DNA from: Bryoerythrophyllum caledonicum | Taxonomy: Eukaryota > Streptophyta > Bryopsida > Pottiales > Pottiaceae | Direction: 5' to 3' | NCBI GenBank assembly: GCA_963971425.1 | Contig: OZ020514.1 | Coordinates: 24,540,602-24,604,601, forward strand | Length of the DNA stretch: 64,000 bases | Shown here: positions 1 to 11,082 of the stretch, piece after piece | Numbering within the stretch: position 1 is the stretch's first letter | How the letters are laid out: every line of letters begins with the position of its first letter | Position numbers and translations under genes: made by a program | Notes under the pieces: generated by a model | What the model was told of the DNA's origin: nothing | The model's database searches: none | The model's input: only the letters and a program-made list of their open reading frames with translations

Positions 1-128
1 TCATCTATGATTGGGCGAGCGACCGCGTCATCACCGAAACTTAGATCTGAAATAATTCAACAACTTCAACTAATCAGCTGTTGCGCACATAGGACAGTGA
101 TACAAGTCAGAGTCGTCAGATGTCAAGT

Positions 129-154
129 AGTTTAGTCCGAGTCGAGCTGAAGTG
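129..154. repeat. Isolated copy of the AGCTCGA palindrome (family 1)
   Basis: A diverged copy of the family-1 palindrome (half-site CACTTTAGCTCGA followed by its complement) lies just downstream of the end of the minus-strand gene remnant. It matches the copies in that gene's introns, which suggests it marks the 3' flank of the same element. Confidence 0.55.
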
Positions 155-249
155 CTCGCTGAGCACTGTAGTATTAACAAAAAATACTGGAGTACAAAAT
201 TGGACATTTACAAAATATTCCACCTCTACACACTCGCAACTACGTTACA

Positions 250-1926
250 CTAACCTGACGATGAGCTGGGAACATCTGCGACAGATACGTTCCGAACGGG
301 CGACTTCGAAGGGGAAGAGGGGTGGGTCGGCGGGGATGGGAGAACAGGAGGGGATTGAGCCCCCATGGAGACGGGGGAGGAACCCGCCGGAGACGGCAGC
401 AGGGCACCGCGGGACAGACTCCCAATCCCTTCTTCCTCTGAGAGGGGAGACTTGGGGATCGTAGTATTTACTGTGGGTGGTGTCGTGGCGTCAGCAGGCA
501 AATTTGCTGACATGAATCTCTGCATCATGAGCATCATGTCGGCATGCCTCCGATCTTGGTCCCTCTTCATTTCTATGTCACGCCTCCGGTGCAGATCCCT
601 GAGCTCCAGGTCACGCTCCGCCAGCCACTGCTCCATCAACCTCATCCGGGTTGCTTCTTCTTCGAGCTTCTTCTCGAGGGAGATCAACCTGCTGTCGTCC
701 TGTGCACTGCTTGCCGTAGCCAACGGAGAGCGGTCGCTCGCGCTAGCGACTTTCCTCTTCTTTGCAGCGGGCCGAGTGTGTGACCCACCCAAGGTGGGAG
801 CTGAATGAGGCCTGTCGGAAATCTCCAGAGAATCCAACTCTGGGAAGTCGAGTCGTTGCCGCGAGGAAATGATTGTGTCTCCCGCTTCAAATTAAGAGCC
901 ACTTTGAAACTCCGGCGGAGTGGCGGTATTGAAATCGTCATGGGACTCTTCATCCGGAGTGGCCGTGCTCGAGCTCGGGCACACAACCAAGGCACTCGGA
1001 GCTTCATCTTCCTCCTCATCGTTGAGGTCAATAATGGCTTTCCCCTTCCCCTTGGCAACGGCCTCTCCAAGCTCGGGGAAGATCTCCGCGTTGACGTGAT
1101 ACGCACCAACAACGAAATCGGCCCGATCCAACGTCAACACGACCTCCATGGCGTCGTCGAGGTCGTGCTCATCGGTGTCGTGGGAGATGGAGAAAGCCTC
1201 CACATCCAACATCTGCACACCAATGGATTTAACAAGTAACACTTTAGGTTGAATCGAGCTAAAGTGAATACAGAGGAACGCTGATACTAAAAGTCAGATA
1301 TTACAACTTAAAAGGAAAGGACGCGATTGAATGACTGCAAGAAAATCATTAAAAAATATGCCGGCACTTTAGCTCGACTCGAGCTAAAGTGCAACGCTAC
1401 ATAAGCATAAGAGACGACCTCTCTAACACCATCCATGCACAGTCAGAGAGGGTATCAACAGTTTAGCTTGACTCGAGCTAAACTGCAGGAAACTTACCAC
1501 ACTCGCAATCAGTAATTTCGTCCCGCCAAAGAGCTGGACAACTGCCTCCCCTTTCTTGTAGAACAGCTCCAGGACCTTAATGAAGAACTCCATCCTCAGC
1601 TCGTTCATGTTCATGGAGTACGCCAGCTCGTTGTACTTGCGCAGCTTGGTGTGCAATACATGCTTCGGAGCTGCGTAGGTTTTCTTTACGGCCGGGATCT
1701 GCATAAGCTCTTTCTTGAAGAGAAAGAGGAAGCGAACAGGGTCGAGAGCGTTGTTGCTCTTCGGCGCGAATCCTCCCAAGCGCTTTTTCTCGGAGGAAAG
1801 ATACTTCGACTGCAGCACATCGTAAGCATGGCACAGTGACGGGCCCTCAGCAAACGCTGTCACATGAAGGTGTAATTGCTCAAAGCCGCAAATGAAGAGC
1901 CAGGCTCGAAGATCGGTGAGGGGAGG
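250..1926 (-). pseudogene. C-terminal half of ParB-like/DNA-methyltransferase-like TE gene
   Basis: This continues, in frame, the coding remnant at 5506-8134; the two were separated by the insertion at 1927-5505. The first exon (1926 to about 1498) reads PPLTDLRAWLFICGFEQLHL at the junction, then a conserved HVLHTKLRKYNELAYSM stretch, then GEAVVQLFGGTKLLIAS. The last resembles the FxGxG motif of beta-class N4/N6 DNA methyltransferases, which lies C-terminal to the DPPY motif as it does here. A likely gtaagt donor follows at 1497. An intron of about 285 bp carries three palindromes, and the next exon starts near 1212 after TGTGCAG. That exon is acidic and low-complexity, then Lys/Arg- and coiled-coil-rich (residues such as LEKKLEEEATRMRLMEQWLA). 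It has one in-frame TAA near 892 and runs to 250. The methyltransferase assignment is motif-level inference; the gene is broken. Confidence 0.6.
1239..1486. repeat. Three family-1 palindromes inside an intron
   Basis: Palindromes at about 1239-1265, 1367-1393 and 1459-1485 share the half-site CACTTTAGCTCGA (variant CAGTTTAGC) facing its complement. All three fall within the predicted intron 1213-1497, so roughly a quarter of this intron is palindrome. The flanking exons lack the motif. Confidence 0.85.
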
Positions 1927-4900
1927 TGTCGGAACACGGTTGTTGCAAGTGCATCCCCTTGAGTGTTTTAGGTGACTAAAACACCCTAAGTGGTGACTCG
2001 TGTATCGTTCCAGGGATTCAAGTGAAGTTTGTCAGATTGGGACAACCCGGTTGTGACTCTTTCCTAACCTTCTTCCTATTCTTCTTCTCCAATCGGGCAG
2101 GATCTGGTTAGTTCACCTTCCCAGCTAGCCGATCTGCCCTTCCTTACTTTCCTGTTTCCGGTTATGAATTCGGATCCGGTAATATCTCACCACACGCACA
2201 CAAGTAGTCAGCTCTAGTTTTCCCTCATGGTCTTAGCTATCGGAGGACGCGTCCTATTTGGAAAGGGACGGTGTGCAAAACTCTCCCTTCGTAGATTAGA
2301 GTGGTGAAAGACTCCACTGGCAATCCTAACATCCTCTAAACATGACAAACACACGCACCAGGGTGGTGTCTACCTCCTCACAACTACGGGAGTGTTCCTC
2401 GGCAGCCGGTCACCCAGAAGGTATTCCGACCCTTCGCTTACTACAACGACAGGAATCCCAGAATATCCGGATCCGGGTACGACCAGTGACGGTTCCTAAC
2501 CTTTTCGCGGAATCCCGTAGAGACCCGGATCCCTCACCTTTTCCTCTCCACCCAGTTCAGGCTTCACAAAGGTTACACAACCATTCGGAATGGGGTACGT
2601 CCGTGACAAGGACCACTTTGGAGCTCACACAAACCGGGATAGATAGGTATCAAGATAGAAGGACACAAACTTAATATTTAAAAGTGGGCAACGCATCTCA
2701 TACAACCTTAGGAAGTGAAACCCGTAGTTGGGTGCTTGCAAACCCCCCTCTCTAACACTAAGATAACGGGAACCGGATTCTAGCTACAGTGGCGGCCTTG
2801 CAAGGCATTCGACCTACACACCAAAACCCTAAATTGCCCGGGTCCGTAATCTTTCCTGCTCTCACAATTAGGTCAACTAACAAGACCCTAACAGCCTTGA
2901 AACTAACAACTAAATACCCTCCCATCGGGAGTCAAAACACAAAACCCAAGAACCCACGTTCAAAACGGGCACTGACACTTGTCCACCACCTCCTAGCTAA
3001 ACGCGACCAAATCTGGAAGTTATGGATCCGATCCACCTTTTCCGGAACAGGTTCTGGATCCGGGTAAAATCCTAATAACCGGGTCACCATTGTGACCCCT
3101 TTAACTCTACCTCTAGATCTCTAACCCTCCACGGCTAGTTTCTGGGGCACAAAGCAGGAGAGCTATCCTACTTCTTGCCTTCTTGGTCTGATTCCTCGTC
3201 TTTCTCTGAATCTGAGAGCCTTACTGTTGATGTCCCGACTTGTAGAGAAACCGGTTCATCCTCTTCGATGCTGTCCTCCGTCTTCTGCACCTCGATCCGC
3301 TGGCTTGCAAGGGTCCTCTCCTCCGCTTCCCGAGTGATGGTCTGCGAAGCCGACTGGGTCTGCCGCATAGGGGTTACCTTCTCGGAAACGGACAAGGTCT
3401 GCTGCTTGGAGACTCGCGAATCAGGTGTGTTCATCTCCTCCTTACTCGTCTTCTCCTTTCGGACCTTCGTCTTTAGTTGAGACCGCGGTGGGAGCACATC
3501 CTTTCGTCCCTTGGGTTCAAGTCCCGGGGTCCGGAGTCCAGCTTTTGGATCCGAAACCGTCAGTACTACCGGAAGTGCCTCCTTCGGTTCGGGATCCGGG
3601 GACACCTTCTGCTTACCTTTCCCAACCTCCCGGAAGATCCATGCGTGGATCTTCCGGCACTCTTCCAGCACCTTCTCCATTTTGGAGTGGTACTCCAAAA
3701 AGACTCCGACGAGCTTCTTTGCCACCGGACCGTCAAACTTCCGGGCTTCATCGAATCCGGTATCAAATAGCCTCGCCTTCAGCAGCACGTCTCCGGGCTG
3801 CTGCACAAACTCTGTCACCCGGGTAAGAGCGAGTACGGAATCGTTAGCCTTACCCTTTGCTGCGGTCAGTTCCGTCTACTTCTGGCTCAAGGTCGTCTCC
3901 ATCTTCCGATTCCAATTTTCCATGGAGACGAGTCGAGCTTCCAACTCTTGCACATTCCGGGGTTGCAGGTTCCGCTCTAGGTGTCCACAAAGATCATTAG
4001 CCCCCACGTCTCCCGCAATCCGGCGCGTCTCAGCCAGGATGACCTCAATTCGCTCGTAAGTCTCCTTCGCTCTTTCGTACCCTTCCGCAATCATGTCGAA
4101 AGGATCCTCCTCTTCTGCCTCCTTGACGACCTTCTTCCGGGGGATGGGAGGTGTCGTGTCGCTCCTTTTCGTCTCCTTCCTCTTCTTCCTCGGGCTGACT
4201 GTTGCTGGCGGGTCGTCATTGTTGTTGTCGTCAGAACCCGCATCCGTATTTGAGTCCGAGTCCGGTGTATGCTCGGATTCCGCATCCGGCTTCGTGTCTT
4301 CCCAACCGTGGCTCGCCAACACCTTAGCCGTCTCGTAGGCGGTCTTCTCGTTATCGCGCAACAATTCTTCATGCTCATACAGGTTGTACAGGAATGGAGA
4401 GATTGGGGTAGGTCGCACCTTCCCCAATCCGGTCAGGAACTTACTTACCAATTCCTGCACGATGGTTCCCCATGCCACCTTCCGCTCACCCGAATAAGCT
4501 CCCCAGATTGTGTTGGCAAGGGTCGTGGTTGTCTTCGATGGCCGATCCGGATACAGGATTGGGAGCAGGAAATCATACACCCTCCTAGCCCTCGGATCCT
4601 TGCAATCCGCCACCGTCAAGCCATCCTTCGGATCCGCCTTCCGCGCAAACTTCCCATCAACAAAGCACTCCCAGCGCGAGCACATACCTTCTCCTCGAGT
4701 CGAGAATTCGTTGACCTCGCTCCACATCGTTGAAGTCCATTTTTCCGGCTTCCTGCGGATGGTGCCGTTGAATTCGTTGGAGACCCCATCCAGCAGCTCC
4801 CGGACCATTGCGTTGTCCCTGAAACCCCACGGCTGCTCCCGGAACCCGAAACACCCCATCCTCTTCAAGTCCGCATCCAACTCCTTCCGGTCACTCTCGG

Positions 4901-5505
4901 AATCAGGAACCACCGGAACCACATTCTGGAGGTTCACGATTGATTCCGTTGGTGCCCTACTGCTAGTCGCCTTCTTCAACCTCATCTCAACTATGCTCTC
5001 CTGGATACGATTTCGGACCTTTCCTAACGGATCCGCACAGAGGTCCGCAATCAAACCCTAACCCGCAAAGGCGGCGCTACCGACTCACCAAAACTCACCC
5101 TCACAAGTCTCAGCCACGCTCAATCGCTCACCTACCGCTAAACAACCCTAGAGATCACTAAGAAAGATGAGAGGAAGAACCCTGGGATTAACTATTTATG
5201 CCCGGTCCCGTAATCATTACCCGAATCCGCACCCACGGCCGGTTAGGGCCGTTAAACCCGGGAACGGTTCTAACCGTTAAATCCACATTCCGATTCCCAA
5301 CTGCCGAGACCGGAATCAGGCTAGAGATGCCCGGATTCTTCCTTAGTGATATTAGGGGTTTTAATTTTAGGCTATTGATGTTTACGATAGGTTTTAGTAA
5401 AACTATCTATTTATAATGGGGTTGTTCCAAATTCCCAAAAATTCACGGCCTATTTGCCCGTTAATTCCGTTAAGACTTTAATTTCGGAAAAACAAGGTTC
5501 CGACA
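1927..5505 (-). mobile_element. 3.58-kb insertion with TG..CA ends and 5-bp target duplication
   Basis: The element starts TGTCGGAAC at 1927 and ends GTTCCGACA at 5505, giving 9-bp inverted termini. It is flanked by GGAGG at 1922-1926 and 5506-5510, a 5-bp target-site duplication. Removing the element and one GGAGG restores an open reading frame across the junction in the interrupted minus-strand gene, which confirms both edges. TG..CA ends with a 5-bp duplication are typical of integrase-type insertion (LTR retrotransposons, Ginger-like elements). I could not match the two ends as direct LTRs by eye, so either the LTRs are very diverged or this is a non-LTR integrase-type or gag-only derivative. 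It carries one long minus-strand ORF (5054-3168) and no visible polymerase. Sequence inside is rich in GGATCC/CCGG strings, unlike the host gene. Confidence 0.8.
3168..5054 (-). pseudogene. Gag-like or element-specific ORF with one in-frame TAG
   Basis: This minus-strand frame is open from 5054 to 3168 apart from a single TAG at 3876-3878 (probably CAG in the ancestor), giving segments of 392 and 216 aa. The first about 200 residues form a globular domain (MGCFGFREQPWGFRDNAMV, later RRVYDFLLPILYPDRPSKTT and RPTPISPFLYNLYEHEELL). After that come an acidic/Asp-rich linker, a basic patch (PRKKRKETKRS), coiled-coil-like heptads, and a charged Ser/Lys/Glu-rich tail ending in stop. There is no zinc knuckle, protease or reverse transcriptase motif. 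It lies wholly inside the 1927-5505 insertion, so it is that element's protein. I do not recognise the domain with certainty; a capsid/gag-like role is a guess from position and shape. Confidence 0.65.
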
Positions 5506-8134
5506 GGAGGTTGTCCTTTTGATGCAAACATCGTCATAAACTCTTCGAAGAACGACCTCTCCAACGACGATGTTGCCTTCCCAGAGAAACGAGGGACATT
5601 CCGAAAGTCGATGATGCCGAGCTTCACGTTGCAGCCCAAGATGCGTCACGAATCGGAAGGCCACGTCCCAATCGAATTCGTCGCCGCCTTGTACGAACGA
5701 AAGTGTAGGGCTCCTTGAGGTGGAACGAACCGCGACCGCACATCGATGAAGACTCTGAAGAACTCCTTAGCATACGAAGAGATATCTTCACATTTGCAGT
5801 TGTGAAACTGCGTCTGCCTTGAGTCCTTGTAGAACGAATCCAGTGGACCCCAATCCAGAAGGACGCGCTTTGAGGCCTTGCTGACGTTGTAGTTCTTCTT
5901 AAACGACCGCTAGTTGGAACGACTGTACGCTCCAGAGCTGCTAAAGAAGGCCAACTCCGGCCTGATCAAATGAAGCTCCATTCGAGCAACCTCCTTCATC
6001 TTCCTTCAATCCATCCAGTCCCGGGCGGTGTAGCAATCCTCCAGTTCAGAAGTCGGCTGCTTTATAACCACCTTAGGGTAGGGCAATTTTCGAGATGGCC
6101 CTGATCAATTGAGAATGTACTTGCACATTTTCGCGTGATCGGCTTCGGTCATGTTGCCGAGAAACTTGAAGAACTCGTGCATCAGGACCCCATCCTTCTC
6201 AGGCACCCAAGACTTGGTGTCCTTGAACTTCGCCATGGGCGTCGAAGTCGAATCAACGTTGATGAGGTCGCCATGCGCCGCCGAAGAGATGACATCAAAC
6301 CAAAGCTTGAAGGTCTCATCGGTCGAGGTGATGATCTTCACCTTCTTGGTAATAGAAAGCTCATTCGCCTTTCCGGCTTTCTTGAGCGCTGCCTGGCTCT
6401 TAGCAACGTCAATTTTTGCGAAGCGCTCACAAACCGCGTTAAGAAATGGCTGCACAGAACATAAACATGGTTGATTGAGTTTAAAATTGAAGCAGAAAAA
6501 TAAACATGTCTAATAGGGTCCAACAACTCCAAGTTAGCTCGAGTCGAGCTAACTTGCAACCTTAGAGTAGACAATGAAAGCGAGTTGAATCTAAACACTA
6601 CAGAATATAGATATTCAGCAAGCATACACTTTAGCTCGAGTCGACCTAAAGTGCATGACCTTGGTTAAGATATATTACCTCAAACTTCTTGTCATTTGCA
6701 ATCTCCACTACCATTCTCCGACCTGACTTGTGAGACCCGCGAACGCCTGTGGCGGAGTGCTTTGGCATTGGTCTTCCCGCTTGGATCCACAAAGCACGGG
6801 AGCCAAGGATATTCGTTGCCCACGTCGGCTTGAATTGGACCAAGTGATTCACGCGATTATAATACGCGGAAATCTTCCTCAGCTTCTCTGGATCCTTCGT
6901 CCAGACAATGTAACACAGCCAAGTTCGGAAGTGCCTTCTCATCACCTCAGAGATGTTGTCGTTGATCATCTCCTTTGATGCAACAATGTTGTGCTAGCCG
7001 TTGATGATGTAGAAGTCCCAGTCGCTGAGCTCCTCCAGACTCGTCGGCATAGCATCGAGCTTTGGCATGACGCAGAGAGTCTGCCATTGTGTCTTGTCGA
7101 GCATTTGGAGGTAGTAATGCTTCAACTCGTCCATGCCCCGAGGCTCGAATGCACGGATCGTCCACTCTGGTGGTGCATTATGCAACTTCATCACGTCAAG
7201 CTTGATCTTCATCTCTCTGTCTCCTTTGAAGAAGCAGCTCTGACACTCCGTCTAGAATTTTTGGTAAATCTGTTGGACGTTGTTGTAGTCGATTGCCTCT
7301 CCGAACCCGAGCGCCAAAGGAAGCTCCGAGAGTGCAGAGGCCATCGAATTGGTCATCTCCTCCTCTGATACGAGCTTTGTCTTCTTCCTGGAAGAGGTTT
7401 CCGGCTTCTTGGCAGCTGAGCGCTTCTTGACGGGGGAAGCAGACAGAGTATTGCGCAGGGTGCTTCGACTTGTTCTTGCACCTGGTGTTCAAACCAAGAC
7501 CGACGCTTGACTCATATCCTCGCTACCGGTCACGGCCCCCAAAACCATTGAAATTTCTACCAGGGGTCTTGCCGCGATATTTTTTGCCTTATCTTGAGCG
7601 GCAAAGGTATTCATTCTTGATAGAATGACACGGAGTTTATTAGCTACAACCTTTGCTTTCAGCGGCTGACCACTACTAGTCTCCCATTTTTTTATAGAGA
7701 TTTTGTGGTCGATCTGAGCCACTATTTCATCAAATTTGGACCCCCTGAGTCTTGTATTCGACTAAATCAAACTTGTATTCGACTAAATCGTTGATACAAA
7801 AGGGAGATGAACTATTGTCCACTACAATAGTAAACAAGTACGGCTCTGCGGACTTAGTGGTTGTCTCACACGACAACTTAACGTGATCGTTATCTTCATG
7901 GACTACATCAGTAATTTTGGTCTTGAAGTCGATGTGCTGGAGTACAGCGATATCACCAGCGAAGGTCTGACCAAACACAAGATTGTCCGTAAACGTGGCC
8001 CACAGCAGCGTCCACTTTAGTGTCATCGATGGGTCTTTGAGCTCCCAACAATCCAAGTGGTTGTTGTCGTCTCCATCGTCATCATCAATGTCGACGGGCT
8101 TTGGCTGGAAGAAGTGCTGTAGCTGAGTCACCAT
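5506..8134 (-). pseudogene. N-terminal half of ParB-like/DNA-methyltransferase-like TE gene
   Basis: The likely start is ATG at 8134 (MVTQLQHFFQ). An acidic domain runs to about 7740, where a C5 homopolymer marks a frameshift. A Lys-rich nuclear-type linker follows, then a globular ParB-like region with SDWDFYIING-x-HNIVASKE (about 7020-6980) and a downstream conserved KLRKISAYYNRVNHL. ParB/Srx-fold proteins carry an equivalent (D/N)G(Q/H)HR loop. An intron at about 6450-6678 with two palindromes is followed by PFLNAVCERFAKIDVAKS. Then comes a region with RVLLDWGPLDSFY (near 5830-5865) and SYAKEFFRVF..PPQGALHFRSYK, which resembles the DPPY motif and following strand of beta-class DNA methyltransferases, and IIDFRNVPRFSGK before the insertion. 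Stops include TAG at 6994-6996 exactly at the Gln of GQH, TAG at 7252-7254 and TGA near 7488 and 6106; most are one C-to-T change from Gln or Arg codons. The protein is not expressible as read. Confidence 0.6.
6531..6653. repeat. Two family-1 palindromes inside an intron
   Basis: Palindromes at about 6531-6557 and 6626-6652 sit in the predicted intron 6450-6678 of the ParB-like gene. The intron ends are supported by a gtaat donor next to 6679 and a TTCTGTGCAG acceptor before 6449. One copy has a compensated change in both arms (AAGTTAGC..GCTAACTT), which argues that dyad symmetry itself is conserved. Confidence 0.85.
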
Positions 8135-8216
8135 CCTGTCCCTCTCAGATCTGTACACACACGAGACCGAATAAACATATAAGATTGTTGCATTGATCAT
8201 CCAATTAGAGAGGTTA

Positions 8217-9044
8217 CACTTTAGCTCGACTCGAGCTAAAGTGTAAGTGATTACTTTAGCTCGACTCGAGCTAAAGTGCTATTCCATAGAATGTAAATCT
8301 TTACAGTTCTGACAGTTACAATATTAGTTTAGGCGTTTTTGCAAGACGTTTTTATTTTATTCTTATCTACTTCTTGTTCAACTCCCAGAACTGTGAAAAA
8401 GCTTACCTACCGATTCAATCACTCACGAACCTCACTCTTTGAGGATCTCAAGTGGTTGGAGCGGGACTTAAGCTCTTACACACTTGTGAGAGGTGAATGA
8501 GAAGTATACTTTATTTAGGTCATCGATTGCGTCGTCAAACTTTACTAAAGGATTGTTATAAGGTCTGAACGTAGAGGTATTTGATATGTGCATTCAGTCC
8601 TTTGTTTTACAGTTTAACTCGACTCGAGGTAAAGTGTGTTGGCTTTGATGAAATGATTGAGATTGTTTAAAACCTAGAGTTTGAACGTAGACATTATGAT
8701 CACTTTAGCTGGAGTCGGGTATTAGCGTTACCAAAGACGCAATTTGTCGTACACTTTAGCTCGAGTCGAGCTAAAGTGTGACCTTCATAGTGCACTATTG
8801 AGTTGCACTTTAGCTCATGTCGAGATATAGTGGTCCTCCACTGTGCACTCTGGGCCACACTTTAGCTCGACTCGAGCTAAAGTGGTCTTCCAATGTGGAC
8901 TATGGGACCCACTTTAACTCAAGTCGAGTTAAAGTGCAGCCAAAAGAGCACACTGGAGAGCCCACTTTAGCTCGACTCGAGCTAAAGTGTGGCCAATGGT
9001 GTAATATGGAGGGCCCACTTTAGCTCGACTCGAGCTAAAATGTG
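8217..9044. repeat. Upstream palindrome array with ~53-bp period (family 1)
   Basis: At least ten copies of the family-1 palindrome lie directly upstream of the minus-strand gene start at 8134. Six of them start at about 8752, 8806, 8858, 8910, 8963 and 9016, a regular 52-54-bp step, close to five turns of B-DNA. The spacers resemble each other (short runs such as GTGGTC..CACTGTGGAC), so this is a tandem array of a ~53-bp unit, not unique spacers. The position suggests a promoter-proximal binding platform. Confidence 0.85.
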
Positions 9045-9239
9045 TTCTTTGAAAAGCTAATTAATTGCAGTTTGTGCAGATGTGTCTTTCGTTATATGAT
9101 ATTCAAGGCTCAGGGTTTAAGGCTCCTGGGTGAGTATGGATTTTACCTTTCACCCATCGATCATGAATTTTAATCCCAGACAAATTATGTTGGAACTAGA
9201 CGTCCTGCAACAACAATAACGAACCCACGCTCAGAAAAT

Positions 9240-9660
9240 CAATCAAAGTAGCACATGGAAACCAACACATTGAAACCAGAACATTGAAACCAACACATTG
9301 AAACTAGCACATTGAAACTAGCACAAAGCAGCACATTGACACCAGCACAAACTGCACAAATAAACCAACACATTGAAATCATTCACTTTGAAATCAACAC
9401 TTTGAAATCAGCACATTGAATTCAGTACATTGAATTCACCACATTGAAATTAGCACATTCAAACGAGCACATTGAAACTATCATTGAGGAGCACATTGAC
9501 ACCAACACAAACCAGCACATTTAATCTAGCACAAACCAGCACAAATCACCACAGACAACTACAAACCACCACAAACCACCACAAACCACCACAAATCACC
9601 ACAGACAACCACAAACCACCACAAACCAACACATTCAAACCAGCACATTGAATACACAAT
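9240..9660. repeat. CACATTGAAAC minisatellite
   Basis: Degenerate tandem copies of a roughly 15-bp unit, CACATTGAAACCAGC, grade into ACCACAAACC repeats. No gene is supported here. Confidence 0.85.
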
Positions 9661-9879
9661 TTCATCTACGTGCTCACACATATATGAAAAGCAATGCTAC
9701 ACATATATAATGATTCAACACATTATATCAAAAGCAATACTACACATATATCAAAAGAAATGCAAGAGTGAATGAGTTCACTTACCTTTAAAACTCAGAA
9801 ATCCGACTGTTAGAGCTGCAAATCTTCTTCCTCGTTCACGTCAATCCTCCGCGCACGGCCGTTTCAGACTCGACGTGCT

Positions 9880-10020
9880 CATAGAAACTCACAGAAACTT
9901 ACAGAAACTCACACAAGCTCACACAAACTCACACAAACTCTCACAAACTCACACAAACTCACATAAACTCACACAAACTCTCACAAACTCACACAAACTC
10001 ACACAAACAACCTTAAACTC
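9880..10020. repeat. CTCACACAAA minisatellite
   Basis: Tandem 10-bp units CTCACACAAA and single-base variants. The frame through it reads as a THTNSHKL repeat and is not a gene. Confidence 0.9.
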
Positions 10021-11082
10021 CAGCGCTACAGTATACATAAACTCATCTACGTGCTCACAAACTCACATAACCAGAATCGCACGTCCAAGAAACCCTATCT
10101 GCAGAAAACCCTAAACTCCGGTAAATTGCGCACGAAAGCCTGAACTGCAGCGCTAGAGTATACACGAACTTAACAAACCCTGTAGATAACGACAGTAACA
10201 CAAACCGCAAAGACGCAACGACGAACCTACGCATAAACTCACAAAACTCACAAAACAACAACGCGTAGAAGAACGTCCATAAAACTCGGACATCAACGAA
10301 AAGAGGGGAAAAAAAAGGTTGCCCCACGATTTCCGGGGGTACTTCCTGGGGCACCTAAAGCCGTGAGGGTCCAAACCCTGTGGCCGTGCGGTGCTCCCGA
10401 GATACCCTCGGGATATCCTTTCCGATAATGGGGTGAGACCCTCGGGTATTAACGGTGGATGCACCACAAATCATTCACCTTCGTTATTGATACTCGGAAT
10501 TTCAAGAACTCAATTTAATCTTACTAGAATAAGTTCAAAATATTATGCGCGTGTAGTATTTATGTACTTGTAGTTTCCCTGCACAATTTATCTGAGCCAT
10601 TAACACTACAATTTTGCATATTCTGGGGCAACAAGCAAGTAGCTAAGGAAAAGTGATTATTCCCAATTTCATTTGCATGATCTAAATTAAAACTTATAAA
10701 TTGACATTTTCTCAATAATACACAAACTTGGATCGTACAGAAGTGAACGATTATAGTGTTTAGTGTTAGAAACAGGATTACAGTGTTTAGTTTTCTTTAG
10801 CTTTTAGTAGATTTAGCTGGCTTTTAATTGACTCGATTTCAATTTCTGCTTTACACAAGGAGTAAATTCATTACCATCGATATATAAGTTCCTCCTAGAC
10901 CAGTTTCTAGGTGAAGCACACATAAGAGAGTTTTATAGCTACGATTTTAAGATTCTATTACTTTGAATTCAAGTTTTGCTTCTTTATGGGTTTGATATTA
11001 TTTACTATGAGAATCGAACAGACAATAAGTATGTTAAGACCACATCTTGCAATTGTATAAATTTCAAATAAATGCCAGTGCT
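10021..11082. other. Gene-free stretch with a short GC-rich patch
   Basis: I see no supported gene. A GC-rich patch at about 10320-10460 contains short inverted runs (for example GCCCCA..TGGGGC and repeated ACCCTCGGG) and may be the edge of an undefined element. The rest is AT-rich. Confidence 0.5.

Noticed and set aside
365..1239. Plus-strand ORFs of 140-150 aa opposite the minus-strand gene
   Set aside because: Shadows: the minus strand has the coiled coil, acidic exon, splice sites and intron palindromes; the plus frames have no recognisable content.
1927..5505. Ordinary LTR retrotransposon with two LTRs
   Set aside because: I could not align the first and last few hundred bases as direct repeats, and there is no polymerase; left open as a finding instead of asserted.
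250..8134. Non-standard genetic code with TAG/TAA as Gln (as in some ulvophyte algae)
   Set aside because: The CACTA tnp2 exons use only CAA/CAG for many Gln residues over more than 500 codons, and remnants also contain TGA stops and frameshifts, so decay explains the stops.
8752..9044. CRISPR-like array (regularly spaced palindromic repeats of ~27 bp with ~26-bp spacers)
   Set aside because: The spacers resemble each other, so this is a ~53-bp tandem repeat; the genome is eukaryotic, with introns and no cas genes, and the same dyad occurs singly in introns.
9875..10114. 79-aa ORF with THTNSHKL repeats
   Set aside because: Translation of the CTCACACAAA minisatellite.
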